A stretch of DNA of 64,000 nt from Brasenia schreberi (Eukaryota > Streptophyta > Magnoliopsida > Nymphaeales > Cabombaceae). A program made the position numbers and the translations under genes. The notes under the pieces were generated by a model, which worked only from the letters and a program-made list of their open reading frames with translations, ran no database searches and was not told where the DNA came from. Below, in pieces: positions 49,850-61,283 of the stretch. How positions within the stretch are numbered: the stretch's first letter is position 1; every line of letters starts with the position of its first letter. The DNA is taken from contig JAYKKT010000064.1 of the NCBI GenBank assembly GCA_036023115.1, forward strand, positions 9,141,001 through 9,205,000, given 5' to 3'.

Positions 49850-49981
49850 GCACTGAGAGCATTATCTCAATGGCGCGGTGCTCTGGTGCAGTTGCTCCTG
49901 GTGGGGAGTTCGACTCCCGTAAGGTGCATGTGTGGGTGGTGTTAGGCTTCGGCCTCCTCTTGCAACCAAAAAAAAAAGAAG
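49850..49981 (+). mobile_element. tRNA-derived SINE, family A, with 16-bp target-site duplication
   Basis: A complete copy: GCACTGAGAGCATTATCTCAA, GGTGGGGAGTTCGACTCCCG, GCATGTGTGGGTGGTGTTAGG, then TTGCAACC and a ten-base A run ending AGAAG. CTCAAAGTTATGTTCT flanks it perfectly at 49834-49849 and 49982-49997. This is one of the youngest-looking SINEs in the window. Confidence 0.93.
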
Positions 49982-50289
49982 CTCAAAGTTATGTTCTTGT
50001 TCAGATTGGCAGCTCTTTCGAGTTAACCCCAATTGTAGCCTTGTAAGATGAGCTGCACGATAAAGTTATAAGCATAATTTTCATTGAAAAAATTTAACAT
50101 AGTTACTGCATGCATACCCTCAAATTACTTAAAAACATACCTTCTTTCCCATCCATAATGTTCTTGTTTATCCATCACTACACTCTTTTTTTTTCTCGGT
50201 GTTCTCTTTATCTTGATACGGACTCTGATCGGAACCTGCTTACCTGATACGGAGACTGATCGGAACCTAATTACCGCCACCCCTCTTCC

Positions 50290-50324
<35 letters not shown>
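50290..50324. repeat. (TC)n microsatellite
   Basis: About 17 TC units. Confidence 0.95.
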
Positions 50325-50327
<3 letters not shown>

Positions 50328-50958
50328 TTGCCCGAATCGGTCACTGGAGCCCGTCACTCCTTTTCGCCATGTTTATTCTTGCCATCGACATTCGTCGGTC
50401 CTCATCGTCTCTCTCTTCCCTCCCATGTCTCCCTGCTCTCTTTGTTGTTTGGTACCACAGAGGCGTGTCACTGTCTCACTTCCCTCTTCTCTTTTCCACT
50501 CCTCTTTTTTCACTATAAAAAAAATAAAAGAGGCGACAATCGATGCATCTCTTTTATACATCGTTGGTGCGTCTCTTTTATAGAACAGATGCACACCTCA
50601 CAAATCTCGAGACGCATGAGAAATATGCCTCGTTGAGTGTAAGTAATGGAAGTATATTTTGAATGTCGATTAATATGGAAATTTTCAGCAATAACATGTT
50701 TGTAAAAAAGGTGTGCCTTTAGTAACACCCAAAGTTTAATTTCCTGAACAAGAATCAAGTCCCAGTCCTATTTTCATAAAAATTTACTGGAAAATGAAAA
50801 GTTTATTATTTAATTACATTTGTTCAACTAATTAATTCGGCTGAAAATGGCTTTTTGTAATAAATGTACATAACAACTATACATAATAGGATTATAAGAG
50901 TAAAGTCCAGCGGAACCATGGTATCATGTTCATCTCGTAACATTAACAAGCCGGCTTG

Positions 50959-51066
50959 CACAAAACTCACCTGGCTAAGGGATTCACAAGTTGAAGTCAA
51001 CAGTTCGATACCCAAGGATTGCATCTCGCTTCTGCCTCTCCGTTGTAACCGAAAAACAAAATGAAG
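50959..51066 (+). mobile_element. tRNA-derived SINE, family B, with 17-bp imperfect duplication
   Basis: AAACTCACCTGGCTAAGGGATTC, ACAAGTTGAAGTCAACAGTTCG, GGATTGCATCTCGCTTCTGCC and a GTAACCGAAAAACAAAATG tail. Flanks ATTAACAAGCCGGCTTG (50942-50958) and ATTAACGAGCCAGCTTG (51067-51083) agree at 15 of 17 bases. Confidence 0.85.
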
Positions 51067-51132
51067 ATTAACGAGCCAGCTTGTGTTAGTTCCACCTGTT
51101 TGGATCAAATTTAGCACTCTTTTTATTATTCA

Positions 51133-52506
51133 CACACCTTTTTTCTTACTGTGTTTCTGATTTTATTCTTGCTAAAAAACAAAACTTACTCTGGTACTCC
51201 CGATATCTCAAAATATCTCTCTCTCGGCCAGTATTTTCCTTACCGGTGACCATTCCAAACTATTTGTCTGGTGTCTATGAATTAAAATTTGATCAAATAC
51301 ACAATATTGAATCATCCACCATCTCATAGTGTTTTGAATATGATTGAAAAAGAAAAGAAAAGAAGAAGAAGAAGAGGGAAAAGAATATAAATGAACCAAC
51401 TAGAAGAGATTTTTAGTGATTTGGTGGGGTATTTTGTTGATTTAATGTATTTTTTTGTTTATTTGAGTTTATTTGATGTATTTATTTTATTTTTGGTTAA
51501 AATCAAAATAAAAATTAAGGTAAATTCTGGATGAAAGAGACTTTGTACATATGTGTCTCTCCCATTAGGGAGACATACCCGAACCACATTTCCCTCCTCG
51601 AGAACTTGACCTAGCTTTTTATTTTTTTATATGTATCTTGATTCTCTTTTTCTTTTGTTCTTGATTCTTATTAAGAATGATTGTTGTTGTTGTTGTTTTT
51701 TATTATTGATTTTGTTTTTTGTTTCATTTTTTATTTTTGTTTTTAATTTTCTTTTTTCTTCGACGAGATAAATAAAAATATTCATTGAAATGCTAAGAAA
51801 GCAATAATGCTAAATAAAACATCCGTTGCCGAAACAAAGAGATCCTCCAAGAGAAATGCTTTTTGGAATTGGATGAAAGAGGAGATAGAAATGATGGAAT
51901 TAGGGGTGAGGTGAGAGTTTATATAAAATAATTTTAGTATTTGTTAAAAAATGAGTTAAAAAGTATTCTTTGTGATAAGAAGATACCATTAAAGTTAAAA
52001 GGTAAATAAATATTATAGAGCAGCAATTAGGCCTGCCTTGTTTTATGATTCTGAGTGTTGGGCAGTTAATCATCAACATGTACAAAAGATGTTTGTGACA
52101 GAAATGAAGATGTTGAGATGGATGAGTGGTCATATAAGAAAATACCATATACATAATGAGGTTATTAGAAACAAATTAGGAGTGACACCAATAGAGGATA
52201 AAATGAGAGAATATCGTTTAAGATGGTTTGGACATATAGAAAGAAGATCAAAAGAAGAACCTTTAAGAATGTATGAAAAACTAAATTTGGAAAGTATTAA
52301 AAGAGGTAGAGGACAACCACAAAAGTGTTGGAAAGAAATAATAAAGAATGATCTAGCTTATTGTGAGTTAACTGCTAACATGGCACACGATAGTGATCTA
52401 TTGAAACAAAGAATTCATGTAGCCGACCCCGTCTAGTATGGGAAAAGACTTAGTTGTTGATGTTGTATTTGTTAAAAAATGAGTATGTAAATAATAAAAG
52501 AGATGC
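51133..52506. mobile_element. Non-autonomous TIR element, CACACC family, copy 2, interrupted by a LINE
   Basis: The left end is CACACCTTTTTTCTTACT. The right end, after removing the inserted LINE and one copy of its duplication, reads AAATAATAAAAGAGATGCG, matching the outer arm of copy 1 in reverse complement. Internal landmarks shared with copy 1 in inverted order include the ATCCGTTGCCGAAAC area (near 51820), the GTTGTTGTTG/TTATTATTG arm (51680-51710) and GAGAC/GTCTC words at 51536-51590. Confidence 0.78.
51957..52464 (+). mobile_element. 5'-truncated RTE LINE copy with perfect 20-bp target-site duplication
   Basis: Only the last 508 bases of the RTE family are present, starting in the region corresponding to about 46856 of the longer copy. 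GTATTTGTTAAAAAATGAGT occurs exactly at 51937-51956 and 52465-52484. The open frame 52038-52436 (132 codons) keeps the C-terminal domain (FYDSECWAVN, MLRWMSGHIRKYHIHNEVIR, RLRWFGHIERR, ending HVADPV) without stops. It also preserves a stretch deleted from the longer copy. The tail is a short GTTGTTGATGTTGT. Confidence 0.93.
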
Positions 52507-53879
52507 GTAAATAGTAATGCTCATAGAAAATGACCGACTTCCTAAGCAGCCAACCTTACTTTACTTCTCTTGAGAGGCCACAATTATTACGAGCATACAT
52601 ACTAATGCTAATGTAATGACAAGGAATGAATTTTTATATAGATTCTCATTAAAGGAGAAATAATTACGGAGTAAAATACAAATATACTGATTCAGATCAG
52701 AGTTCTTTTTCTTCTTCTTCTTCCTCTTATAAACTTCGATACATACATATGCAGATTCGGATCAGAGTTCTTTCTCTTTCTCTTCCATCTCCCGTGTTGA
52801 GAAGATGGGGATAAGCTTCGCTTCGAGAGGGAAACAGCCCAGCATTGTAGATACTCGACATTATGCCTTCCGAGATTTCCCAACTTACGTTCAGCTTGTA
52901 TTAACTCGCCTTCTACTCTATTTGCACATGGGTGGCTGGTGTCACTAATTATTCAGGCGAGGTCAGGTCGATGTCGTTATTTCCATTAATTCCGATGAGT
53001 TCAGTGACAGACCCAACCGATTATGTGGTCCTCGAAGTTTGGGCTTTTGTTTCATTAACGGCTTTGTTTCAGCTTTCATGCTCAACCGTCTTTTTAATCT
53101 AGGCCGGCCCGAGCTCCCCTCTTCATGTTCATGTTGAGTCAGTTTTCGAGCAACTTTAACTTCTGGTTTTTTTTTTGTGTTACAAGAAGAGGTCAAAGCC
53201 TGATATATACATAGACGTCCAGTTTCCAGTAAACCAGAATTGGTGTTCCAAACTAGCGGTTTTAGTTAGCCTGAAACTTGCAACTGTAACTGAATCGGCT
53301 CGAGGCCAGTTCCGATTATGGTTTTGGAACCGATAATCAGTTTCAAAACAGGTAAAAATTAAAAATATAAAGAAAAGTATTAGAAAAAGTACCGGTTTCA
53401 TGAAAGGTGAAACTGAAATAGAACTGGTGCTCCGCAGTTCTGGTTTCTGCCTGTTCCTGCCTCAGTTCGGTTCTGGTTGGCACTGCCAGACCCGTTAGGA
53501 ACTGGCCATGATATCATTTTTTTCCTTAATATCTTTAGTGCTTTATATTATTGCTTCAACCGTTTTCCCATCATTTTCTTAATTATTTACTGATTTGTTG
53601 CAAATATTGCTACTAGCATCTGAAGTAAAATCCTAACCTTGATCCAAGCCTTCGATACCACCTAGAGAGAGAGAGAGAGACTTGCTAGGTTTCCATTGAT
53701 GTTAGACAATTCATGTCAATTGAAGCATACTGATAATACTGATAAGAGAGATGGATTGCCTAAATTAAAATAAAAAAGTACAAAGTACATTTCTCAAGTT
53801 TTTTTTTTAATTTAAATAATTCATCTCTTCAATACAACGGCTTGAAATGATACACATCGGAATGGAACCTTTACAAGTC

Positions 53880-53981
<102 letters not shown>

Positions 53982-54670
53982 TGATTAGTTTGCCGGAGCC
54001 TGTCCTTTGATTGATCTTGGTCCATATGGTTTTCAAGGCTACAAAAAGTGAAACCCTACATTTGGTGCAAGAAATATACATGGTTCTTAGTTTTTCCACC
54101 CTTTCCTTTTTGGAGCACATAGATAAGGTTCTAGTTTCAACAGCTTGCGTTTGATCCAAGTTGGTTGAACAATACCAAACCCAATAATCGCAATCTCTCA
54201 ACAATGCTTTTTAATTTCTCTTCTCGGAAGCGATATGGTTAATCCTGTTCTCAATATTACTCCGTCAGGATTTGGTAACTGATGAATATATATACATTTA
54301 GTTGTTGAGGACAAACCCACATAATTTGGGCGATATATGGATAATCAAACACATAACATGGTTTATGAACATTCACAGTAATACCCGATCCAATAAAGTT
54401 ATGAGAAAGATCCGAAAGCGTCAATCTAAAACTCAAAAGTTAATATTTTTGGGGTTTAGTCTTTTTTTTTCTTATTTGGAATCGGGGAAGATCAAAGCCT
54501 AACAAACACATACACACGTGTCCCCTTGAGAATGGGTCCGTGATTTGATCTTGATCTATATCCAGATACAGGTTGGATATAGATAATGAATTTAGATCCA
54601 GTTTGGATCTTGATCTATATCTGGGTCCAGACTTTGGCACACCTACGAAATACAGAGCCGGTATAATCCG

Positions 54671-54675
<5 letters not shown>

Positions 54676-54703
<28 letters not shown>
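54676..54703. repeat. (GA)n microsatellite
   Basis: About 14 GA units. Confidence 0.95.
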
Positions 54704-54707
<4 letters not shown>

Positions 54708-54959
54708 TGTGGCGGTTCCCACTCTGCGTGACCCATCTAAATGGTGCAAGCTGTGCTCCTCTTTGTTTTGTATGGGAAACGTTCTCTTTCGCATGTAATC
54801 TGCATGCGGAACTTTCTCCTACGAGTGAGTTACCATGAAATCCAGTTTGGCTCATTTAATACTGCAAAAGACGACCACCCAAATCGCCCGATACCTCATT
54901 TTCTATCCCTCCCGTTGATTTTCCGCTGTTGAAAATCACCCAAATCGCCCGATATCTCT

Positions 54960-55800
54960 TGACATCCAGTTGCCATAAGTCCCAGCAAGGCTTTGAATCA
55001 CTCGAATATAAGTTAACTTGATAACCAGTGCAAACGTCTTGTGGTAGTCTATGCCATAAGATTGGTTGTACCCTTTTGCAACTAATCTCGCCTTGTATAT
55101 TTCTAGTATTCCATCTGATTTGTATTTAATTGTATAAACCTATTTGCAGTCAACCTCTTTTCTGTTAGGTGATAACATGTCTGATTCCTAATAAATGCTT
55201 GCAATTCATCTTCCATTGTTGTATTCTAATAGGACATTTTTAGATCATGTCTAATTCCTGATAACTTGTAGAAATTGTATACATCTCAATATTCATAACA
55301 AATCTTTTATAATTTTCAGATGTACAATTATAAGAAACATATTGAGAAATAGGATACTTTGGTCAAATTATTTTACCTTTCCTAATAGCAATAGGTATTT
55401 CCAAATCAGAGTCGGTAGTGGGTTGAGAATCCGAATCCGAAGTTGGTACTTTGGTCTCGGTAGTTGCTAGTTGTTCGGGCCTTACAAGTATGTTATGTGG
55501 TCCTCTTTTATAAACAAGAGTCTCTTTAATTGTTGGTTGTTCCACAAGATCATATGCATCTTCCTCATCTCCATGACATAAGAAAAGAATAGACTTAGGA
55601 AAGTCTCTCTTTTCTGCTACCTGTAAATGAGCATGCTCCCCCTGGGAAGAATAATATGGGGTGGTTTTGAATTGTCCTTTGATCAAGTTTATCTCGTCCT
55701 GAGGGTTGAACATGAACATAGCATGTGCACACAAAGACTCAAAGAATAACATGAAATGATTTTCAGTCTTGTATAAGGGTTTTCATGGGGCTCACACTAT
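54960..55800 (-). mobile_element. Ty1/copia fragment: integrase-RT linker and RT start
   Basis: On the minus strand, an open frame 55363-55752 encodes an acidic Ser/Thr/Asp-rich linker (KVPTSDSDSQPTTDSDLEIP) of the kind found between Copia integrase and RT. Downstream near 55000-55110 the RT start is readable as YKARLVAKGYNQSYGIDYHK. The fragment is open for 129 codons and then breaks. Confidence 0.75.
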
Positions 55801-56269
55801 ATAGGATTGTGCTAGGCAGTCTATTAATCAAATAAACAATTGTTAAGACTGCTTCCCCCAATAGGGCTTACAATAGATGATTCATACAAAGAATAAGATA
55901 ATCTCTATTTGTACAATGGATTGTAGTAACTTTAATGAGTGATGTCTAATTACCTATACATGAGAAGGAGCCTCAATATATAGAGGTTACATAATGAAAA
56001 AAAGTAAGCACCGGAGAAGCCACTCACTGGACAACTAGCCTATGCAACAACTACTTGAGCTAGATGTCGAGCTATTTCAAGTACTTCAATGTGTCGAATA
56101 GAGCAACGGATATCCAATACACGTATATAACAATCGTAAGTCACCAAAGGATGACTATGAAAAGCTTTAGAAAATGCTAAAATAATAATAAATGCACTAA
56201 CAATAGCGAATAAATTCAAAAGAAAGTATTTACCTAATAGTTGTCATTATGGCTATTGGGTAAAGGTTT

Positions 56270-56800
56270 TTTCGTAGTCAATACCATATTCTTATAAGTA
56301 TCCTTTGGCTACTAGCCTAGCTTTGTATCGTTCTAGGGTACCATCACCATTAATCTTTATTTTGTATACCCATCTACATTCTATTGGTTTCTTGGTTTCG
56401 AGACATGTTATAATTTTTCATGTTTGTGCTCTATGTAGGGCATCTAATTCCTCATTCATAGCGTGAATCCAATCTTAGGTTCCTTTATAGCTAAAATTGT
56501 ATTTAATAAAGCTCTATGTCTTGAAGAAAAGGTTTCATAAGAAACAAATCTATCGATGGTCTAGAATACCTATTAGATTTTGTTGGAGTAGGTTCAATAG
56601 TTTTCAGAGTTCTCCTAAATGTAATGTCTTTCAAAAGAAATTAAAATATGCCTAGAAGATATTGATTCGTCATATTGACTTTATATGTTTCTTTTTGGAT
56701 TACCTAAAATATTACTGAAGAAGGAATATTTAGTTTTATCAATGGAATTAGTACACCAAGGAACTCTCCTCAATCCAAATTGAAAGATGCAACTCGCCTA
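56270..56800 (-). mobile_element. Second Ty1/copia fragment, RT start
   Basis: The minus strand near 56270-56400 gives CRWVYKIKINGDGTLERYKA, then RLVAKGYL, a stop, and EYGIDYEK, again the N-terminal RT block. It differs clearly from the fragment at 54960, so it is a separate insertion or a different Copia lineage. No LTRs were recognised. Confidence 0.75.
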
Positions 56801-57881
56801 CATGAGGCAATCGACTAGTAATTAGCTAATGCAACTGTGAATTTGTTATCGATTTCGATTGACAGAATAGATGTGTATACTCTAACCAACTGCCCTTAGT
56901 TTTTTGGTAGCACCGGCAATATTAAAAATTTTAAAGATAATGTCATCTAGAGTCATGTCTAGGACTGCATCAATCAGTGCAAAGATATTCTAGCCTGGTT
57001 CATCTCAAAGCTCTAGTCTTACTAACTTAGTATTGTATGTGATCAACTCGTTGAAGTGAGAACCCAGGGAGCTACGCTGTAGTATTTTCCTAAATGGTCC
57101 TTGGAGGAGTCATTTAAACTTCAGCTGTAAAAATAGCCAAGTTTGGATATTGTCTACATCATGAATTATGATCTAGATTTTGACATGATGATAAAGCCTC
57201 ATATAAATCTGTTAGCAGATTCAAGTCTTCGACATGGTATATCACAACCAACACCGTAGGGCTTGAAGGAAGACAGAACAATGGAACAACTAATAAAGAA
57301 CTTCTGGTTGCTCAGTAAAAAGCTAAACTTTAATTTGCATTAAGAACTCGAATAAGAGTAAGGCAATCATTGTTAGCAACAACTTCAAACTAAAACACCA
57401 TTACATCAAAGTGAATTCCATTAGGAAAGAGAGTGAATCAAGCATACCCATGACATTCACCCTGTTCCGATTTCACACTAAAACAAACTCCAAATACTAG
57501 CATCATCATCATTTCCAGATAAATACCAATCCCTATTTCAACAAAACCCTTAAACTGCAAGAATTAACCCAGCCAACAATAACCAGAAACGCATTTGGAA
57601 TCCCTCGATCGTAAAACATAACTGATGAAAGAAATGACAGAAGAGGCGGGTAGAAGGAAAGAAGAAACAAGAATCTAGAGTGCACGCTCGCGTGAATCGA
57701 TTAAGTCTTCGGACCTCTCTCAGATTTCCCGATGTCCCCTTTCTTGGAGAGCCTATTTTCCTTCAAACACATGACGGTGAAGTACTTCCATCGGCAGCCA
57801 GCTTTTAAAATTTCAGATCAGCGGTTTATCCAACTGTAAAATAAATTTTAAAAAGCTAGAAGATTTTCAACATAACATGAA
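56801..57881. other. No gene supported; possible minus-strand leader
   Basis: 57600-57840 is GC-richer and, read on the minus strand, resembles a 5' leader followed by a splice-like site, but no exon could be joined to it. A minus-strand peptide ALDMTLDDIIFK-like near 56935-56975 recalls the N-terminus of ALY/THO4 export factors but is too short to claim. Confidence 0.3.
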
Positions 57882-57954
57882 GCGCCCGTGGCCTAATGGA
57901 TAAGGCGTCTGACTTCTAATCAGGCGACTGTGGGTTCGAATCCCACCGGGCGTG
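57882..57954 (+). tRNA. tRNA-Arg (anticodon TCT)
   Basis: 73 bases with a full cloverleaf. Acceptor stem GCGCCCG/CGGGCGT (one G-U pair), D arm with TGGCCTAATGGATAAGG, anticodon arm TCTGACTTCTAATCAGG with TCT in the loop, and T arm GTGGGTTCGAATCCCAC. The A box (TGGCCTAATGG) and B box (GGTTCGAATCC) are intact. The 3' flank has only a three-base T run, so the terminator is weak or further on. Confidence 0.97.
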
Positions 57955-58005
57955 TTTCCGTCGGAACTCATGTTTAATAATTATCAGTGCACAGTGTCAA
58001 TGACA

Positions 58006-58077
58006 GGTTCTATGGTGTAGTGGTTAGCACTCTGGACTTTGAATCCAGCGACCTGGGTTCGACTCCCGGTAGGAGGA
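58006..58077 (+). tRNA. tRNA-Gln (anticodon TTG), acceptor stem altered
   Basis: 72 bases, 51 bases after the tRNA-Arg gene. Anticodon stem-loop CTGGACTTTGAATCCAG with TTG; D arm TGGTGTAGTGGTTAGCA; T arm CTGGGTTCGACTCCCGG. Both internal promoter boxes are intact. The acceptor stem begins GGTTCTA, but its 3' strand reads TAGGAGG, where TAGGACC is expected, so the two outermost pairs are G-G mismatches. A T5 run at 58098 could terminate transcription. It may be a pseudogene or poorly processed. Confidence 0.9.
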
Positions 58078-59518
58078 ACTCTCAACTTGTATCCAATCTT
58101 TTTAAGAAAAACAAAAAATAAGTCAAGGACGACTCACCTCTTATTCGCTTTCCTTTTAAAAGTTGTGGGCCCAAATCAAGTTCTTTTCATAATCGTCTTC
58201 TTATCGCATAGTGTAAGGATCAATTCTTATGGTATAAAATTTCTTTCTGATAAAAAAAATTACCTACATACTAGAATTGAAATGTGAGCATAAAAAAGAG
58301 TTCCTACTCCTATTAGTTTTAGGTCCTAATTGATTTTGGATCTTTAAATGAGGCTTGAGTCTCTAAATGAGTAAATCTACAATGAATATGGATCTAAGGA
58401 TGGACGACTCTACCTAATGTGAGATTTAGTTCTAAAATGGGTATTAGGCTCTAAAATGGGTTGATAGGAACCATAGGGTTGGACGACCTTAAATGGGTGG
58501 TGCTAAGAGGCAAAGAGTGATATTATTGTATGCTGAAAATTGTAGAAAATCCTAAATAGAGCAATAACTATTTCTAGGATTTAACAATTAATTTTAATGA
58601 TGCTGAAATTATATATGTTGTAACCCTAAGTATAACTATTTCTAGGATTTTACAGTGAACTTTAATAATGCTGAAATTACATATGTGTTGTAACCCTAAG
58701 CATGCATATGATACTGGCGGAAATGTGTATTTACGTGTGCAAAATTTCCTATATGTGTCTATGCAGAAATTATGAAGATGCTGAAATCTATCTAATGATA
58801 TGGAAATATATGTGGTTACCATAGAAATCAACTTTAATTATATGAGAAAATTTACTGTGTATGTAGCAATAATTGTTTGTGATGTAAAAACTATTATATG
58901 AAGGTTGAAATATTAAGTTACAGAAGTTAACTTATGCTATGATTAACCTAACTAATGGATATCTAGGCTAGGAAAGGAAAATTATGAATCCTAAAGAGAT
59001 CGACTAAGAATTATGATAGTATAGGTATATGATGCTCATGTTAAATGACAAAGACTTATGAAAAGAAATCTTAGGGGAACTAAGGAGGATTGATAAAAAA
59101 ATCAAAAATTAATATACTAAAAGATTGAACTCACGAGGTTGGATCGAGTAAGTCTGTCAATGGATGATTCCCTTTGGTGATATTTTGTGGTCGGCCCCGT
59201 CATTGGATGTTAGCTCAAGTGTACAAGAAACGGCAATCTTTCAGACGCTTGACCGGAAACATCAAATACGCACTTGAGTTTTCGTCAGAACAAAAGTTAT
59301 CATAATATAATTCATTTATGCCTGCGATAAAAGTAACCTAAACAGATTAGAGTTGAGTTCATTCAACACACAAAATCTCTTCTGCATGCTTAATGTTTAG
59401 TTATAGAATAACGCTGCAACTTCAAAGAGAAGTTCGAGTGGTTTGTAATCACTGTAGATTTTGGTTATATACTTATACTTTCTTAGTAAGGGTGGTAACA
59501 CAAGGAAACAAAACAAAT
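58078..59518. other. Intergenic, no gene seen
   Basis: AT-rich with a short tandem duplication at 58564-58701. No domain is recognisable. Confidence 0.5.
58564..58701 (+). repeat. Tandem duplication, period 68 bp
   Basis: ATAACTATTTCTAGGATTT ... GCTGAAATTA ... GTTGTAACCCTAAG starts at 58564 and again at 58632, with a few substitutions. Confidence 0.85.
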
Positions 59519-59765
59519 TGGTAGTGGCACTAATAGATAACAAAAATGAGAGAAAACTATTTGAAATGGTTTGAAAATGTAGAAAGACAACAAGAAAGAT
59601 TTGGTAAAAAAGTATAAAAAACGAGAAAATGTTAGAAAATATCAAAAGAGGAAGAAGAAGAAAAGTGTTTGAAGGAAACAAGAAAGAATGATTTAACTTA
59701 ATGTTAACACATAATAAGTTAACTTTTATCATGGCATATGATTGAGGTCTATGAAAAACAATTGT
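59519..59765 (+). mobile_element. RTE LINE 3' remnant, strongly decayed
   Basis: Matches the end of the RTE coding region in order: GTAGTGGCACTAATAGATAAC, AATGAGAGAAAACTATTTGAAATGG, AAAATATCAAAAGAGGAAGAAG and GAATGATTTAACTTAATG correspond to the copy at 47065-47290. Many substitutions and indels; no (TTG)n tail. Confidence 0.7.
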
Positions 59766-61283
59766 CATTATACTTTCTTAGTAAAGGTACCATCATATCC
59801 TAGAGAAGATTCATTCTGGTAGAGTACAGTTTTAACTTTGTAGCAAGCCGGAAAGTGAAGAACTCAAACCAAACCACAAAATAATGCTTTCTAACATCTT
59901 AAATATTCAGCTGCTAAAATGGACCATCCCCTGTTGTTCCCCTGTCTTCAATATGGTACTACACAAAGGCAAACCTTGAGCCTCAAGCCAGGTCGATACT
60001 ATTTATCATTATGAGGGAAAACTACTTAAGCATCTCGGGCACCTTGAACACTTTTACAAGGATCTTAAATACTATTCAAGCACAGTTAACCTGAAATATC
60101 TATCTCGGGCATAATGAGGCACATTCCATGATGTAGGTAGCCAAGTGCCACAACAGTCTTCACAAACCTTTTGGTGATAAAGGTCCAGGCAAGTTGGTAC
60201 TGGATCATGTATAATATACATGTTCAGTTTGTATATGATGATCATTTTTGTATATTATAGACAAAACCTACATAGGTGTTATAATGATCTTAGTGGAATT
60301 AGGTCCAACACCACATGGACAATGCTTTACATAGAAACAATGTCAATATTTAACATGTATCATGTCATGCAAGTTCAACAGCTAGGAAGTGGATTCAAAA
60401 ATTCAGGCACAGTAAATGTTATATGAACTGGAAACTCTTATGGAAGAAGGCAAAGGCAGAGAACCTCAAACATAAGAGAACAAAATCTTGCTTGAAGTCT
60501 TGCAGACATCCACATCACGTTAGTTTCGTGGAAGCAAAACTTCGACCAACTATTTCCATCAATTTCTCCAACTCTGGTATCTTTGACAAGTTCTCAATTA
60601 AGACGGTCACCGATATCGGATTGGGAAATCCCACTGAACGCTTTGTTGAAACAGATGGGCCTCTTTTTGAGTTCACTTATAAGCAATGAACTACTATACA
60701 TTTTGAGTCATGAACTGAAGTAGGTTACACATGATAGATCTGAAAGCTTCAAATATTATTTACTTGTGTATGTGCGTGCGTGCGTGTTGAGACACAGAGA
60801 TCGTCACCTTGAGACTTTTATTTCGTTCTTGAAGTAATTATATGCTTGCCACGGTTAACCATTTGACATGGTACAGCGTGTGACAATGTGCCACGGTGTA
60901 ATTGGTAAGAATTTGTCCAGATGTAACCTTTTGGAAATTAAGCTATGAATTCATAACCACAAACCAGCAAACTGCTTGCTACTTTTTATACCAGAAGCCT
61001 GTACCAAACCATGGGATTAGGATTCAGTAGCATTTTGACAATGCTCCTTCAACTTATCAATAGTGTTTCGTACTCCCCAGCATAACCCCAGCAACGAAAA
61101 AGACGAGTATGATGAGAAACAGAATTTTACGAGCCAGATTTGATAACAAAAGTTAATACTTTGGGATTAAACAAATTTACTCTTGTGAACTTGATTTCAT
61201 TTTCCACAGGAAGATACAAAACAATAAAGAATTTACTTTTGCTATTTATAAAAGACTTCATACAGATTCACCAAACACAGCGT
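59766..61283. other. Intergenic, one unassigned open frame
   Basis: Apart from the frame at 60423-60689 nothing coding is supported. A TGTGTATGTGCGTGCG stretch near 60767 is a small degenerate repeat. The end of this stretch should include the 3' UTR of the minus-strand gene that stops at 61284. Confidence 0.4.
60423..60689 (+). other. Unassigned open frame, 88 codons
   Basis: A Lys/Arg-rich N-terminal half is followed by NFSNSGIFDKFSIKTV and a C-terminal FVETDGPLFEFTYKQ. The frame stays open upstream to about 60375 (RKWIQKFRHSKCY). I do not recognise it. Composition is less random than most spurious frames here, so it may be a decayed exon or gene fragment. The opposite strand is also partly open, which lowers confidence. 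Confidence 0.25.

Larger units (their letters stand above)
47348..51132. other. Intergenic, SINE-rich, no protein gene seen
   Basis: At least six SINE copies are listed separately. The rest is AT-rich sequence with two microsatellites. 50180-50720 carries GTCTC words and a right edge GTAAAAAAGGTGTGCC that resembles the CACACC TIR family, so it may be a further damaged copy. Confidence 0.5.

Noticed and set aside
56935..56975. Minus-strand peptide similar to the ALY/THO4 N-terminus
   Set aside because: About a dozen residues only, with no RRM or downstream exon; probably chance.
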